A stretch of 64,000 nt of DNA, taken from contig MU385896.1 of NCBI GenBank assembly GCA_022497145.1, positions 62,001-126,000 on the forward strand, given 5' to 3'. Under the pieces are notes generated by a model that had not been told where the DNA came from, searched no databases, and saw only the letters and a program-made list of their open reading frames with translations. Positions 11,977 to 24,477 of this stretch are shown here, piece after piece. How positions within the stretch are numbered: the stretch's first letter is position 1; each line of letters begins with the position of its first letter. The position numbers and the translations under genes were made by a program. Origin of the DNA: Rostrohypoxylon terebratum. Taxonomy: Eukaryota; Ascomycota; Sordariomycetes; Xylariales; Hypoxylaceae.

Positions 11977-12965
11977 ATGTAAGTAAACAATATCGCCCGT
12001 CTATTTCGCAATGACAAGACATTTATTTCGACAATTTTCGATATCCCATTTCGATTCATCCGATTGAACCATTGGAGCCTCGCAACCGTCTTGCGCGGCT
12101 TCACTGGTTCGATTGGTAGCGTTCATCGATAATCGCCCACCACCAATACGTCAAATACATCACCATAAATCATCAAAGATATGTCGAGCTAATGATATCT
12201 TCTTCAGGGTCAATCTTCGCACTCAGAAACGCCTCGCTGCGTCCGTCATTGGATGCGGCAAGCGCAAGATCTGGCTCGACCCCAACGAGGTTAACGAGAT
12301 TTCCAACGCCAACTCCCGCCAGACCATCCGAAAACTCGTCAGCGATGGCCTCATCATCCGCAAGCCTGTCACCATGCACTCCCGATCCCGCGCCCGTGAA
12401 CTAAACCTTTCCCGACGGGATGGCCGACACCGAGGTTTCGGTAAGCGAAAGGGTACCGCCGATGCTCGTATGCCTGAGTATGTCCAATAGTCCACCACCA
12501 CTACCACCACCTTGTCATTTTAAATGCGCTGGGGTATATGGAGGGAGGAAGCAAGATGGTAAACCGGGACTGATGATGGCTAACCTACCGGGATAGACAA
12601 GTTCTATGGATGCGACGTCTCCGAGTTCTCCGACGCCTCCTAGTCAAGTACCGTGCCAGCGGAAAGATTGACAAGCACCTTTACCACGAGCTGTACCATT
12701 CTAGCAAGGGTAACACCTTTAAGCACAAGCGCGCCTTGGTCGAGCACGTACGTCGCCCCATCCTGTCCCGTGTCAAGGAAACCAACTTATCTAACAGAGA
12801 TGAATATAGATTCACCGTGCCAAGGCCGAGAAGGCCCGTGAGCGTGCTCTCCAGGAAGAGATGGACGCCAAGAGACAGAAGAACAAGGCTGCTCGTGAGC
12901 GTAAGTTGGAGAGACAGGCGGCGAAGCGAAATGCGCTAGCAGGTGGTGAGGAGGAGGAGGCGTAA
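11977..12965 (+). CDS. RPL19: Large-subunit ribosomal protein eL19 (60S L19)
   Basis: The coding exons are 11977-11978, 12208-12477, 12597-12747 and 12810-12965, encoding 192 residues, the normal L19 size. The protein begins MVNLRTQKRLAASVIGCGKR and carries the conserved WLDPNEVNEI, HSRSRAREL and GFGKRKGTADARMP blocks. It ends in the basic, lysine/arginine-rich helix with an acidic GGEEEEA tail. The start codon itself is interrupted: exon 1 supplies AT, the next bases GTAAGT form a consensus donor, and exon 2 supplies G followed by GTC AAT CTT. No other reading of the 5' end gives the conserved MVNL start, because ATG read straight through meets TAA at once. eL19 forms part of the 60S subunit near an intersubunit bridge. 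Introns are 229, 119 and 62 nt. Confidence 0.96.
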
Positions 12966-14697
12966 ATCACGGACTATGGGATGCGATGAAGTATGCACAC
13001 GATCGAGCTACATAGAAGAGCTAGGAGTGTGTTCATATGAACTAGTGGAATCTGAGACGGCTGCATTCGGCGTATATGGTTGGGTCTCTATTTCCTTGCG
13101 CCCATCGGTCGTAATGCTTTCCACCGCCGGGCTTTGCATGTATGGCACTGAAAACGGAATCAATGATCTTTGACGCCTGCTTTTAATCGCGTGCCTCGCG
13201 TGCCTTGTGCCTCATCAGTGTCTGGTGACGGCAGTCCGGATATCCTCATAATATTCGTCAACTGCTCAATAGAACAACGTAGGGAGGGGGGACATTAGCA
13301 AGATAAACCCCCAATACATCGCTAGCCTACCGTCCTTCATATATGTCACTATATCTACTAGGTATATATCTCGTATGTCTCCATAAATATTGCCAACATA
13401 CTCGTTAGAATACTCAAATATTATTATAATCTTAGGCTAAGTAACAAATTATAGTAATGGGAGGTGCTTTCTATATGAAGGATGAAATTGAAGCGTCTTG
13501 TATGTGAATAGCATCAACCAAGACCTCAGATAGGCAAACTGCTTGGGGAAATTGCCAAACGTGTATCCCATCACAGTAATTTCGGTGCATCGATCAAAGT
13601 CATGATAGGTAAATATAGATCGGGAATATGTCATTGCTATCTACAGGAACTGCTTTCTATAGGTATGTGGGCAAAACACAAATAATAAGTGATAGAAGAC
13701 GAATAACTAAAACTGAACTGGATCAACTTTGTTGGATCAGATTTCTTCAAATTGTCTCGTTTAAGGTGGTGAGATGCCGCCCGAGACATATCAACATGCT
13801 CCCGCTATCTTACTCGTGAGAATAAACAGCGGAATCCGAATTTGATTAATGAAGCGGAGCTCGTCACATCCAATTTAGTTGATACAGAAGAAAGGGAGAA
13901 GAAGAAAAAGAGGAAGAAAATTTCGGCAAGCTCAGATTTCATAGCAACCGCAAGATGCGCGGTCACGTGGAATACGCGCTATACTGGATTAGATAGAGGT
14001 TACGGTGTGCAGGTTCCAGGTTCGGTGTTTGGTGAGATGATTCAATGCCCATTCCCCGCCTTCCTTGTTCAAAGATGCCTTACCTAATATTGGTGTTGAA
14101 GACCCCGCCTTCGGAACAGATACTACCTATAGGTCCTACATATTAGAGTTCAAAACTTCAAAGAATTATGTACTGCTGTACTCGGGGATGTTCGGAGTAA
14201 CTAGGAAGCAGCTACCTAGTAGACCCTTGGTTCAAAGATTGAAGCTTCTAAATGGTAAGCTCACGATAGGCTGATTATTTCCTATCAGCTCAGACTTTTG
14301 ATCAAGTAATACTTTCCAATTCTTGAGATACTCCGCAAAAAGAAGGTGAAAGAGGGAAGTAATCACCCTCAAAGCCGACTTCGCCTTTGCGAAAAAAAAT
14401 TAAAATTAAAACAAAACCAAAAAAACAAACGTCGCCTGAATTGATAATTCATCCAATTCTTCTTTTTTTTTTCTGAAAAAAAAAATCTAATTCTTTGCCA
14501 TTCTTCACATCTACCATTATGAGGATATAGTGGTTTCTGTACATAATTAGTAGGTACGGCGGAGTATTTACGAGCGACCAACTCAGAAATCTGCGTCACG
14601 ATATTTGACATTCGACATTTGACATTTGACATCTGACATTCAAATTCGATATCCCCAAGACGGCGGCAATTGGCAAGACCAAGTCGATCAACTCACC
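12966..14697. other. Gene-free spacer between RPL19 and the hydroxymethyltransferase gene
   Basis: This is 1.7 kb with only short unrelated open frames. It is AT-rich around 13330-13460. A-rich/T-rich runs occur at 14391-14425 and 14462-14485. A tandem ACATTTG-type repeat at 14603-14640 lies just before the next start codon. I see nothing gene-like. Confidence 0.5.
14603..14640 (+). repeat. Micro-tandem repeat in the SHMT 5' leader
   Basis: Four to five imperfect copies of a TTTGACA/TTCGACA-type unit (about 7-10 bp period) end 58 nt before the start codon of the SHMT gene, so they probably lie in the leader or core promoter. Confidence 0.75.
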
Positions 14698-16477
14698 ATG
14701 TCTCTACCCGCCCTCGCCCTCAGAGGCACCTCTCGCGCAATCCGTTCTTTGCCGAAGTGGTCAATGCCAAGGACGGTTCAATACGTATCAAGGAGGGCGC
14801 AATCATCCAGCAAGTTAGATGTTCAACAGCGAGTATGGCGATCCAAGACTTCCTCAAGCCTCGAGCACTTTTGAGATTACAAATACTAATTGCGACGCGC
14901 AGTTGCTCTCTGCTCATCTTCAAGATGCTGATCCTGCCGTGTTCGACATTATCGAAAAAGAAAAGACCCGACAAAAACACTTCATCAATCTCATCCCCTC
15001 CGAAAATTTCACATCCCAAGCCGTTCTAGATGCGTTAGGGAGTCCAATGCAAAGTACGAAAGATAAATACAAATGTTCTGAGATGACTATGTGGTGTGTC
15101 CAGACTAACTGTTCGGTCAGACAAATACTCGGAGGGCTATCCAGGAGCTAGGTATTATGCGGGCAATGAGTTCATCGACCAATCCGAAAGATTATGCCAG
15201 CAAAGAGCGTTGGAGGCCTTTGGCCTAGATGAGAAGGAATGGGGCGTCAACGTTCAGCGTGAGTCTATTCCTATCAATATCTACTGCTGATACGGAGATA
15301 CGGTAGCTAAACACAAAGCTCGTTGCAATCAACAGCACTTTCTGGAGCTCCCGCAAATCTATACGTCTACTCTGCTCTGATGGACACTCACGATCGGCTT
15401 ATGGGATTGGACCTCCCTCACGGAGGTCACCTTTCCCACGGATATCAGACGCCTAACAAGAAGATCTCCGCCGTGTCCAAATACTTCGAGACGGTTCCCT
15501 ACAGGCTGAATGAAGACACGGGCTTAATTGATTACGAGAAATTAGACGAGCTTGCTCATCTCTACCGACCTAAGATCATAGTTGCCGGAGCTAGCGCTTA
15601 CAGTAGATTTATCGACTACAAGGCCATCAAGGAGACATGCGACAAGGTGAACGCATACCTAGTTGCCGATATCGCGCACATCTCCGGCCTCCTTGCAGCT
15701 AAGGTCATCCCTAGCCCTTTCAGCTTCGCAGATATCGTGACCACTACGAGCCACAAGAGTCTGCGGGGTCCCCGAGGTGCCCTGATCTTCTTTAGGAAGG
15801 GCGTAAGGAAGATTAACCCGAAGACGAAAGAAGAGATATTATACAACCTAGAGAACCCCATAAATAACTCGGTTTTCCCAGGTCACCAAGGTGGACCTCA
15901 CAACCACACTATCACGGCTCTGGCAGTAGCACTGAAGCAAGCTCAAACGTCCGAATTCCGAACTTACCAGGAACAGGTCCTTGCCAATGCCCAGGCTCTC
16001 GCAAATCGCCTAGGCGAGTCCAAGGCTAGTGGTGGCCTCGGGTATAAACTTGTGAGTGGCGGCACAGATAATCACCTAGTTCTTGTGGACCTGAAGCCCC
16101 AAGGCGTCGACGGTGCCCGAGTCGAACGGGTACTAGAGGTAGTGGGCGTGGCTAGTAACAAGAACACAGTACCGGGCGACAAGTCGGCGATGATACCAGG
16201 AGGTTTGCGCATAGGCACACCGGCAATGACGACGCGCGGTTTCACAGAAAACGACTTTGTTAGAGTGGCTGACATCATCGACCGCGCAGTCACTATCGCA
16301 TCGAGGGTAGATAAAGCGGCGCGCAACGCCGCAAAGGAAAAGGGCGAAAAGTACAAATTAAAATTCTTCTTCGACTTCCTTGGCACCGGCGAGGAAGACC
16401 CCGAGATTGTGCAGCTACGCGCGGAGGTTTCGGACTGGGTAGGAACATACCCTCTTCCTTGGGATGAGAAACAATGA
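14698..16477 (+). CDS. Serine hydroxymethyltransferase, mitochondrial form
   Basis: The exons are 14698-14832, 14903-15053, 15121-15258 and 15336-16477, encoding about 521 residues. Residues 1 to about 45 (MSLPALALRGTSRAIRSLPK and following) are Arg/Ser-rich without acidic residues and look like a mitochondrial presequence. The catalytic body starts at LLSAHLQDADPAVFDIIEKE. The family signatures are present: LIPSENFTS, YSEGYPGARYY, LYVYSALMDTHDRLMGLDLP and the PLP-lysine segment VTTTSHKSLRGPRG (lysine near residue 290). The enzyme interconverts serine plus tetrahydrofolate with glycine plus methylene-tetrahydrofolate. The 5' exon junction was chosen because it joins the presequence frame to LLSAHL with a TACTAAT branch site and CAG acceptor. 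Two SHMTs (cytosolic and mitochondrial) are usual in fungi; the presequence favours the mitochondrial one. Confidence 0.93.
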
Positions 16478-18518
16478 CGTCGAGATGCATTTTCAAGGTC
16501 GTAGCCGTGGTAAGGCAGTAGAATCTTTGATATGAAGAGTATATAAAGATACGAACTTGAATTTTTTAAGAGATGGGGGGGGGGCATACTATTCTTCATT
16601 TTCTCGCTCTGGTGACGCAGCAGTCGGGCTCCTCTTTACCCCCTCACCACCCCCGTCATCGAACAAGGCGGGCGGCATGGAGGCGTGGGCGGCTAGACAG
16701 GTATGGTATGGCATGACGTAAATGCGGGAAGGGTAGCATCGGGGAGTTTTCGGATGGCTTCCGCATACAAACATCAAAGAGTTTGGAAAACCTCGGGACT
16801 TTTTTCGTGATGGCCTCATTCGCGTCTTTTGGTTTCAACAACAGCACTTCAACATTGCGGATCTTGTCTCCCTCTCATTCGGCGGTGCATTGCATGTCCT
16901 ACGAAAGCTCGGTAGACGGGACGGGTGAATGTTTACTCTCTGCTTACTTGCTGTTTACCGGAAAGGTTTCATGTTTTCGGGAATTAAGTTGCTTGGGTAT
17001 TCATCTTGCTTGTAAATGAGAACGTTTTTGTTTATATATAAAAAAAAGCTGAAGGAATCCCTATCGACTTAATTCGGTTGGGATGAGATAGAATGGGGGT
17101 GAGGCTATCATGATTGCAGCTGCTGTAACCGCGTGAAGCTTTGCTCTCTCACCCGATTGCTTCAAAATGAGCGCATTGTGGCTTGTCTATACGCCTGTCT
17201 TACTTACTAGACGTAAGCTACGTACTTAAGTATTGGCTGCACCTATGTAATAACGGCCAGACACTGCAAATTTTGAGAGTTATCCGGACGGTGGTGAGCG
17301 ACATCGTACTGTAGAGACGTAATCACTCAGGCAGTAGGTAGGACGAAGTCGTTATAACTGCCCAGGTGTGGTATTGGTATTTGGATGTACGGCATCCATG
17401 TGACCGGCTTCTCCAGATAGTACGCTCTTCACTTTTCCCGGGCCTAGCTAGCGGTTGGATTACACCAACCCAAGAGTCTAAACATAGAGAGGCTCTATAC
17501 CTACGATGTTATACAAAGTAGATGACCTAGATTATGCAGCTTTAATCAGACGTCAGACTGCAGTCTCCGGGTTGCTTCGAGGGATCGTGGAATAGACGGT
17601 CCAACGATCCCCGTATGAGACAGGATAGAAGATATCAACCTCATGTTGGAAGAAAACGAGACGAGAGAATATTCTCCAAAATTCTTGTTTCTTGTTTCTA
17701 AAATTACGGAGTTCACCATGACTGTTACTTCTACTGATTCTACCGGTAAGCGTCTTACCACCAAGATAATATCTGGTTAATTGAACTGCTATGTACCTCG
17801 CATTCAACTACCCCGTTGCTCCGTATGCTGGCACCGGTCACTTGCCATAGGTACCTATCTAACCTAGTAATTGTTGTCGCAGCCACTGTTACGTCGTCGT
17901 CGGCTTTTGCCTTTTTGCATATATACTATGCTTGAGCGTGTTAGACAGTTTGGTTCCGAGGTCGAGAGGTTGACAGCATGGATATGTCGTTTCCAATCAT
18001 CCACCACTCAAAGACTTGAAGGTGTTGAATAAAGAGAAGTCGTTGAATCGGAACCCCGGCAGCGTATGCACGAATATGTGATGACTCAGATGTACGTACA
18101 TCCGTGGATGTGCCCCAACCCAGGAAAAGGAATAGAGGGACGGTGGAACGGGTAGATCAGTGTGGATCGGCATCGTGTTGGCTGGCGGGCGGGTTCGCGG
18201 TTCGCGGGTTCGTCTTGTTGCTTCAGAACTGCAGATGGTGGCGGCTCTGCGGAAAAAGGTTGTTTTTCTACGGGGAGCCAGGGAGCATGATGCGACCTGG
18301 GCTGCCTGGACGACGACTTCACATCGTGTCTCTGAGTATAGGTTAGGACCGTTAGGTACGTACACGAGCCCAAAATTGACAATGGATCGACGGGTGTGAA
18401 GGGGGACGCGGGGACGATGACGATCTTATACCTTATCGTAACGCCATGTGGCAGTATATAACAGGGAATAAAGGAGCAAGAAATAGCAAGAAATTCGCTG
18501 CTATCGTTACCTATAATA

Positions 18519-18531
18519 CCTAGGTCCTAGG
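18519..18531. repeat. CCTAGGT heptamer doublet
   Basis: CCTAGG occurs at 18519-18524 and 18526-18531, spaced by T, giving a tandem CCTAGGT pair in non-coding DNA. A second doublet is at 18707-18719. Confidence 0.85.
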
Positions 18532-18706
18532 TATGTATAGTATGTTACGTAGTATCTCTGGTACATTTAATACCGTTATCGTTACTTGATATTACCTTTA
18601 TTTCTTGCCTACCTAAGGTATTTTTCGAAACGGCCAAGATCATCAACTCTAAGTTCGGTTCGAGTACGAGTTCAGAGTACAGACTATTCAGTTAGGTGGG
18701 TTCCTA

Positions 18707-18719
18707 CCTAGGTCCTAGG
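18707..18719. repeat. CCTAGGT heptamer doublet
   Basis: Two CCTAGG cores, at 18707-18712 and 18714-18719, are spaced by one T, the same arrangement as at 18519, 23640, 39670, 46402 and 53352. Confidence 0.85.
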
Positions 18720-21700
18720 TCCTACGATTGGATAGTTAGCTGACCGAATACATGAAAAGCAAGGGGGGGGGGTCAAGGAGGTTATCCTTTTCGGATTGAT
18801 GGAGGAAATGTTTAATCCATTCGACAAACTACCCATGTACGTATTTTAAAATATTTATCACTCTCGGAACCAGAGAAAGTCGAAATAAAAGATCAAGGGA
18901 CATAAGACATCATCTTGTACAGCATATTAGCGCCGCCCTCCGCCTGCCAAGAAGCTATTCAAACAGCGCTACGGCACTACGAGTCGTCATCAAGTATTTT
19001 TCGAAGCGGGTAACTTTCGTAGTACCTTTCCTCAATTTCATCATCTTAACTTTCACATGTGTCGAAAGATATGGATAACTGGAGGGGTCTGCTGGTGAGA
19101 CCCTCACCCCTAGCTTTGAACGCACATGTCCATACCATCCACACATCGTTGTCCTTGTCTCATCAACATCAAATATCAGACTAACCACACCAACGAAACG
19201 AAGACCCGGCGATTGGATGTTCGATATTATCATGCAGGAGAACAACCCACCAACACCGCCTGGTGGATCCTTGCTCAGCCCTTGCCCCGCCAAGCACACT
19301 TCATCAGCAACACCATCATCATGATCATCATCAACCACTGCACAATAAGACCGACAGGTACTTTTATATATATATATATATAAAAGGAAAAACAACAACA
19401 ATGTATTTAATAGAAAGTATTACATACTAGGTATGATAAATAATAAACGAAGACCTGAGGCCTAGACTCTAGTACTTCCATTATGAAGACGTAAGTCTAC
19501 GACCCCTTTTCCATCGTGGGGTGCTCAGATACGCTATCTCCCTCCGACGTCACCGTGCATGATAGGTGGCATTCTGTAATTTGTGTACAAAGGATCAGAG
19601 GGTTTAAGTGCTTTGATGAGTGATGAGGGATGGTAACGCAGCCATGGCTGAAATGTCAATACCTAGTCTAGAGGTCCTAAGTCCTAGGTAGCTAGTAGAT
19701 AGTAGCTAGATCTAACGAAGATTAAGTTTTGTGGCGGTCTCGTCATCATCTAAATACGACTCAAGAATAGATTCCCGTCGTTTACTTTACTTTAATGGGC
19801 GATTCGGTCTTGCTTGCCTTTGATGTGACATGGATGTGTATAGGTATTCTCATGTGATGAATTAATTATTAGGTATTTAGACTCTACGTAGTAGAGAGTA
19901 TTGTATCAAGCTTCCCATGTGCGCGGTAAGGCCATCCGGACTGACGGGTTTTAAACCATCGACAAAACAAATGACAACTGGAGACTTGGGTACATTCGAC
20001 TCGTAAAGATCTGTTCGCGTGAATCAAATATGGGGCCGCTCTTGTCACATCTTGACGTCGACGGCAAACGACGGTCATTGGTGTCTTGGTGGAATCATCC
20101 GTCGCCGGTCCCCTTATCCTGAAAGGTGGATATGCTGACAGCAATTGGGATGTTTGTTATATTAGTCGATATTTACTCAAACTATCACGAAATGTGTGAA
20201 GCTACCTATCGTTAAGCTAGACAAGGAAGACGATGAGAACATCGGGGTTCGTAGAATCATAGCCTTCTAGGTTGATATTGGCATGAACAAACCTAACCGT
20301 TTACAGCAAGCCGTAAGAGTCAATCGATTTCAGCGTCCGACTTTACAGAGAATTGCCAACGACTGCAGTCTGCAATGACAATCTCGAATCATGTGATATC
20401 GCTTGAGAGTTGCCCTTTTCGTAATAAGCAATCATCGATCTTTGTGGGTTTTGGTGGGTTCCTTTTTCCCCAAGGCGATCAAGCAATTTTGCATGCTGAT
20501 AGTGGGTTCATACGGTGCTGGGAGGGACGGGGGTGCCTATCAGACATTAAAGAACTTAGAAGAGCCGAGCGGCCGCCTGTCCGGTTCCTAGGACCTACGT
20601 AGAGTTACAAGAGTTCTAGAGTTCCTATCTAGTAGGAAGCTGGGGAAATCGTGGGTCTCGCCAGAACGATGGGTCCGGGGGAGGAGTACAATATCTGGAT
20701 TCTGGGTAACGACACGCAGGACCGCAGGTTAACAGAGGGGGTGCTACGATCATCGTCTTGCTTATTTGAGGGGCTCTCTGGTCAACGAGCCGTTGTTTTG
20801 CTATCAACCTAGAATTTGTAGAATTTGTATCATCAACCGGTTACATGTTAGATATTAGTATCCAAGTCAAAGATAGGTAACGTATAATAGTGTAGATCAG
20901 GAATATGCCGTCGACTCTCACCGCAACTCCTAGGAATGTATCTACACCAGGAATAATGTACCTTACCTGCTTACCTGGGAGACAGGGAGACAGGGAGACA
21001 CATCACCGGAAAGGGGAGATGTTCCTTTCCGTCATATTCGCCGTTGTAGCACCGTTCAACAGGCTGATTGACCCGTCTCTTACTCCAAGAGGTTATCCGC
21101 CGTCTGGGCTGTATCGAATAATACTACTAGGTATGTACCTATTTCGACTTTATCACGAAAAGTGGATTTATAAATGGATCTCCAGAGGCATCAAGTGAAG
21201 ATGATGTGAAGATGGAAAAGGGGGGGGGGGGGGGGGGGTGAGGGGTGGGAGATGGAGAAATGGAGAAATGGAGGGCGTGGGATAAGTTAGTGCAGTATTG
21301 TATGTACATTGTACAATACGTACCTAGTGTAGTGGGGGGTTACTACCTAGTAATACCTAGGAGGGGGGAAACCTTGGGGAATGGATTAAGCACGGACCTA
21401 GCTTACATGCAAATATGCACCTAAATGAAATAGTACTGTACGTTATTACAGCATAATAGACTTTAGTATGAAGTACTTCCAGAAGCCCAATGCAACTTTT
21501 GGTAGACCACCGAACATAAATCATGCATAAAACCCATGACACACGCAGATACATACCTATGTAGTACTATGATTTATTAGGTATCTAAGTACCTACTAGG
21601 TATCTACTAGTATGTACCTAGGTATGTAGTAATAGAACCTCGAACGTTTTGGTAAATAAAAAATAATTTTATGTACTTCGTATGTACATAGCTGCATAGT

Positions 21701-21739
21701 AAAGCTGTCCCCACATAAAATCCACTCTTTGGCGGCGCT

Positions 21740-21747
21740 TGACGTCA
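21740..21747. promoter_or_regulatory. CRE/ATF-type TGACGTCA palindrome
   Basis: An exact TGACGTCA, the consensus for bZIP factors of the ATF/CREB type, lies just before a pyrimidine-rich stretch. No supported gene follows within 2.7 kb, so its role is unknown and it could be a chance match. Confidence 0.3.
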
Positions 21748-23635
21748 GAGCTTGTGCGGCTGTTCCGACTTCTACCTTTGGTCAATTCCTTAACCGCCAG
21801 ACAAACCACAAACCAACAAACCAACCAACCAACCTTCATCTTTCATCAATCACCTAATCTCTCCCATCCCTCCTCCTACCTACCCTCCAACCCATCCAAT
21901 CCATCCAATCCCCCAAATCATCTCCTTTCGTTTATCCTATCTCGACAGCACCACTCCCATGTACCAGTTATAACTAAATTTGCCGGCGAAGTACTTCATA
22001 GACGCGGTCTCTCACCCCTCCCCTCTCCCCTCTCACCCCTCTCAAGCCTGATAAGCATTGTAAGACGCTCTAAGAAAGCGCTGCAACAGTGCAGTCAACT
22101 CTCGACACAACAAAGCACCCAGAAGCCTGGAAGCCTGGCTTCTCGGTCCGATCTATCAGTGATCCTTGCATTAAACATCCACCTGGCTGAAGCCTTTCAG
22201 GTTGTGTAACGAGGAAAAGCAACGAAAGCAACGCAAAAACGGCAGACCAAGACGGATACCGCCGGTCGATACTGATATTGTTACGCTGAGACGTGGATAT
22301 GCTGTCGACAATGATCTCAACCATCTCAGCCATATTTTGGCAAGTTCTGTTGGCAGAATGTACCAGAATGGTGACATACCAGCAACCCAACCTGCCAACG
22401 TTGATGCTCGATGTCGATACTGGCCTGAGATTCCTGTCTTCTGAATCGTTTTATATTACGGCCCGAGTCAAAATTAGCACCGCCGCCGTTCACCCTCTAG
22501 CTTCAAGCGAAGACTTAGCCCATGCGTGTTCCAAGCGCCGAACTAAGTTGGCTGCCTGTCTATCCAGCGCAGATTCAGGGCCTGTTCTGAATCTCAGATC
22601 TCGCTCAGGGTCTCCTTTCCTCAAATCCCGTAGAAACTTTTTTTCGCCGCTCCCATGCTACCCAAATATGTATCAGCTAGGCCTGATACTTATATGGTGC
22701 AGAGCGAGTAATTATTCCGACGACAACCCGTCGGGCGGGCTCGACTTTTTTTGGATAGACAACAGGGATACGCCACACGCGAGTCGAATCAGCTAAAGGA
22801 GCCATGGAACCGCTCAACCATTCAATCCACTCATTCCACTCACTACCCTTGTCACTTTTCCAGCAACAACCCTCTAGAAATATCGAAGAAGCATGATTAC
22901 ATCTTCTTACAGTATGGGAACCAGATCCCCTCATCAAGCCCAGATAGATAGCACTGCTAAACGCGGCGTCCTACGTACAACGTAACCGATCATATCCCCT
23001 TTAGGATACAGCGTCATTCACGCTGACAAGGCTAGCGTTACTGGTCCTGCACAGCACGAAGACTTGTCGGGTTGGTCGACGCTCTTGTGGTGTGACAAGG
23101 CCCGGCCTTACTTGGTTCGGCAACCCAAGCGAATAGCAGAGGACACTGGAGACCCTGATTTTCGATACGTGCTAGGTCAGTAACCGGGTCGGTTCCCCTC
23201 ATTGGCGGATCCTCCTTACGACATAATATCACCCTCAGCCTAGGGCCCTAGATACATACGGACGTATAGTATCTGTATGAGATATCTCAGTACCGACAGC
23301 CTCAGCCGTCACATCTCTGCCTGAGGTGGTCCATGCAAAGAACCTGCCCTGCCCAGCTGCCCTTAGAGTCTAGACGAACTACGGAGAAATCCCCGTGCCC
23401 AGTCGTGCCTAGCCAAGGGACCCCTGGGACAAGACTCAGCTAGACGATGATGCACAGTTCGTCAGTGCGCCAGATGCCGAGACACATGGTCAACGTCAAC
23501 GACGAGGTTCAATGTTGCAAGTCAATCGCCAGCAACGCACCCACAAGGCTGACGTTCACGTCGACAGCAAGTCAGATCATAATCTTGAGCCAACTAATCA
23601 CATATATCTTGTATAGCATCGACACGAAGATACTT

Positions 23636-23653
23636 AGGACCTAGGACCTAGGT
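23636..23653. repeat. CCTAGG-type palindromic repeat
   Basis: TAGGACCTAGGACCTAGGTA contains two CCTAGG cores (23640-23645 and 23647-23652). It can fold back on itself and belongs to the scattered heptamer family of this window. Confidence 0.85.
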
Positions 23654-24477
23654 ACGTCGATTCCCGTTGGCTTCGCGCGCTCAGCGACTGAAAACTTCTC
23701 ATCCTGTCTGACTGTGCAAAATACCTGGTAAGTGATAACCGAACCCGCTTGCCTTTCCACTTACATACATCCATGAAATACGTCCATGAATCTTTCAATT
23801 CTCTTGACTCTTCACACATGTCTAAGTAGGGCAGGTAGGAGTATACTACATACCATATGCTAGCCCTGTAGGGTAGTATAAGACCGGATCCACTCTCATC
23901 CACATCCACATCTACATCTAGGTACACCCACCACATTGTCATCAGCACGGGCTGCACGGTTGATCCATGAATAGTACGAGTGTACAAATAGTTACCAAAT
24001 CCATGTAATTTCGTAAATATGTACCATGTATACAAGTATCCTACTATACATCATTGTATCATTGTACATGTATAGTGTTATCCACTTATTTCCAACTCCC
24101 TCGACATCCTTTGACTTGTTGTACGTAGTTTTGGCTCTTTGTAGATGCTGTCTAATGACGGTATCGATGTATTCACTGTTTACCTCTTGATGTACCAGAC
24201 AGAGCCACTTCTTCTCCTCTATTGTAAAGATGTATATATATGCCCTCTCCTGGTCTCCCTAGAATAGTTGTCCTTTTTTCTTTCATCCATTAAACCAACA
24301 GCTCACCAGGAGTTCGAGTCTCTTCGGTTTAAATAAAGACCACTTCAAGACAAAATATTTTATACGACAGCAACTGAAAACCCTTTGGCTGGTCCCCTCA
24401 GAAGTTCTCACATTTACTCTTTTGCTTTTATATCGCGTGTCGAGTTCGATCTTTACCTTTTTATTTCAGCATCTACC

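Larger units (their letters stand above)
16478..24477. other. 8-kb region without supportable genes, rich in short palindromic repeats
   Basis: No open frame here shows recognisable protein features or plausible exon chaining. The longest frames (about 150-170 codons near 21739-22209 and 22293-22796) lack any family signal. The region holds many CCTAGG/GGTAGGTA-type motifs (18519, 18707, 19683, 20587, 20929, 21356, 21617, 23640). It also has a long G run (21220-21238), an AT microsatellite near 19365-19382, and a CRE-like site at 21740 followed by a pyrimidine-rich tract (21775-21960). Around 22000-23500 base composition is more gene-like, so a decayed gene or non-coding transcript is possible, but I cannot support one. 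Confidence 0.5.

Noticed and set aside
22293..22796. 167-codon open frame
   Set aside because: It has no recognisable domain, no exon partner and atypical composition; insufficient support for a gene.
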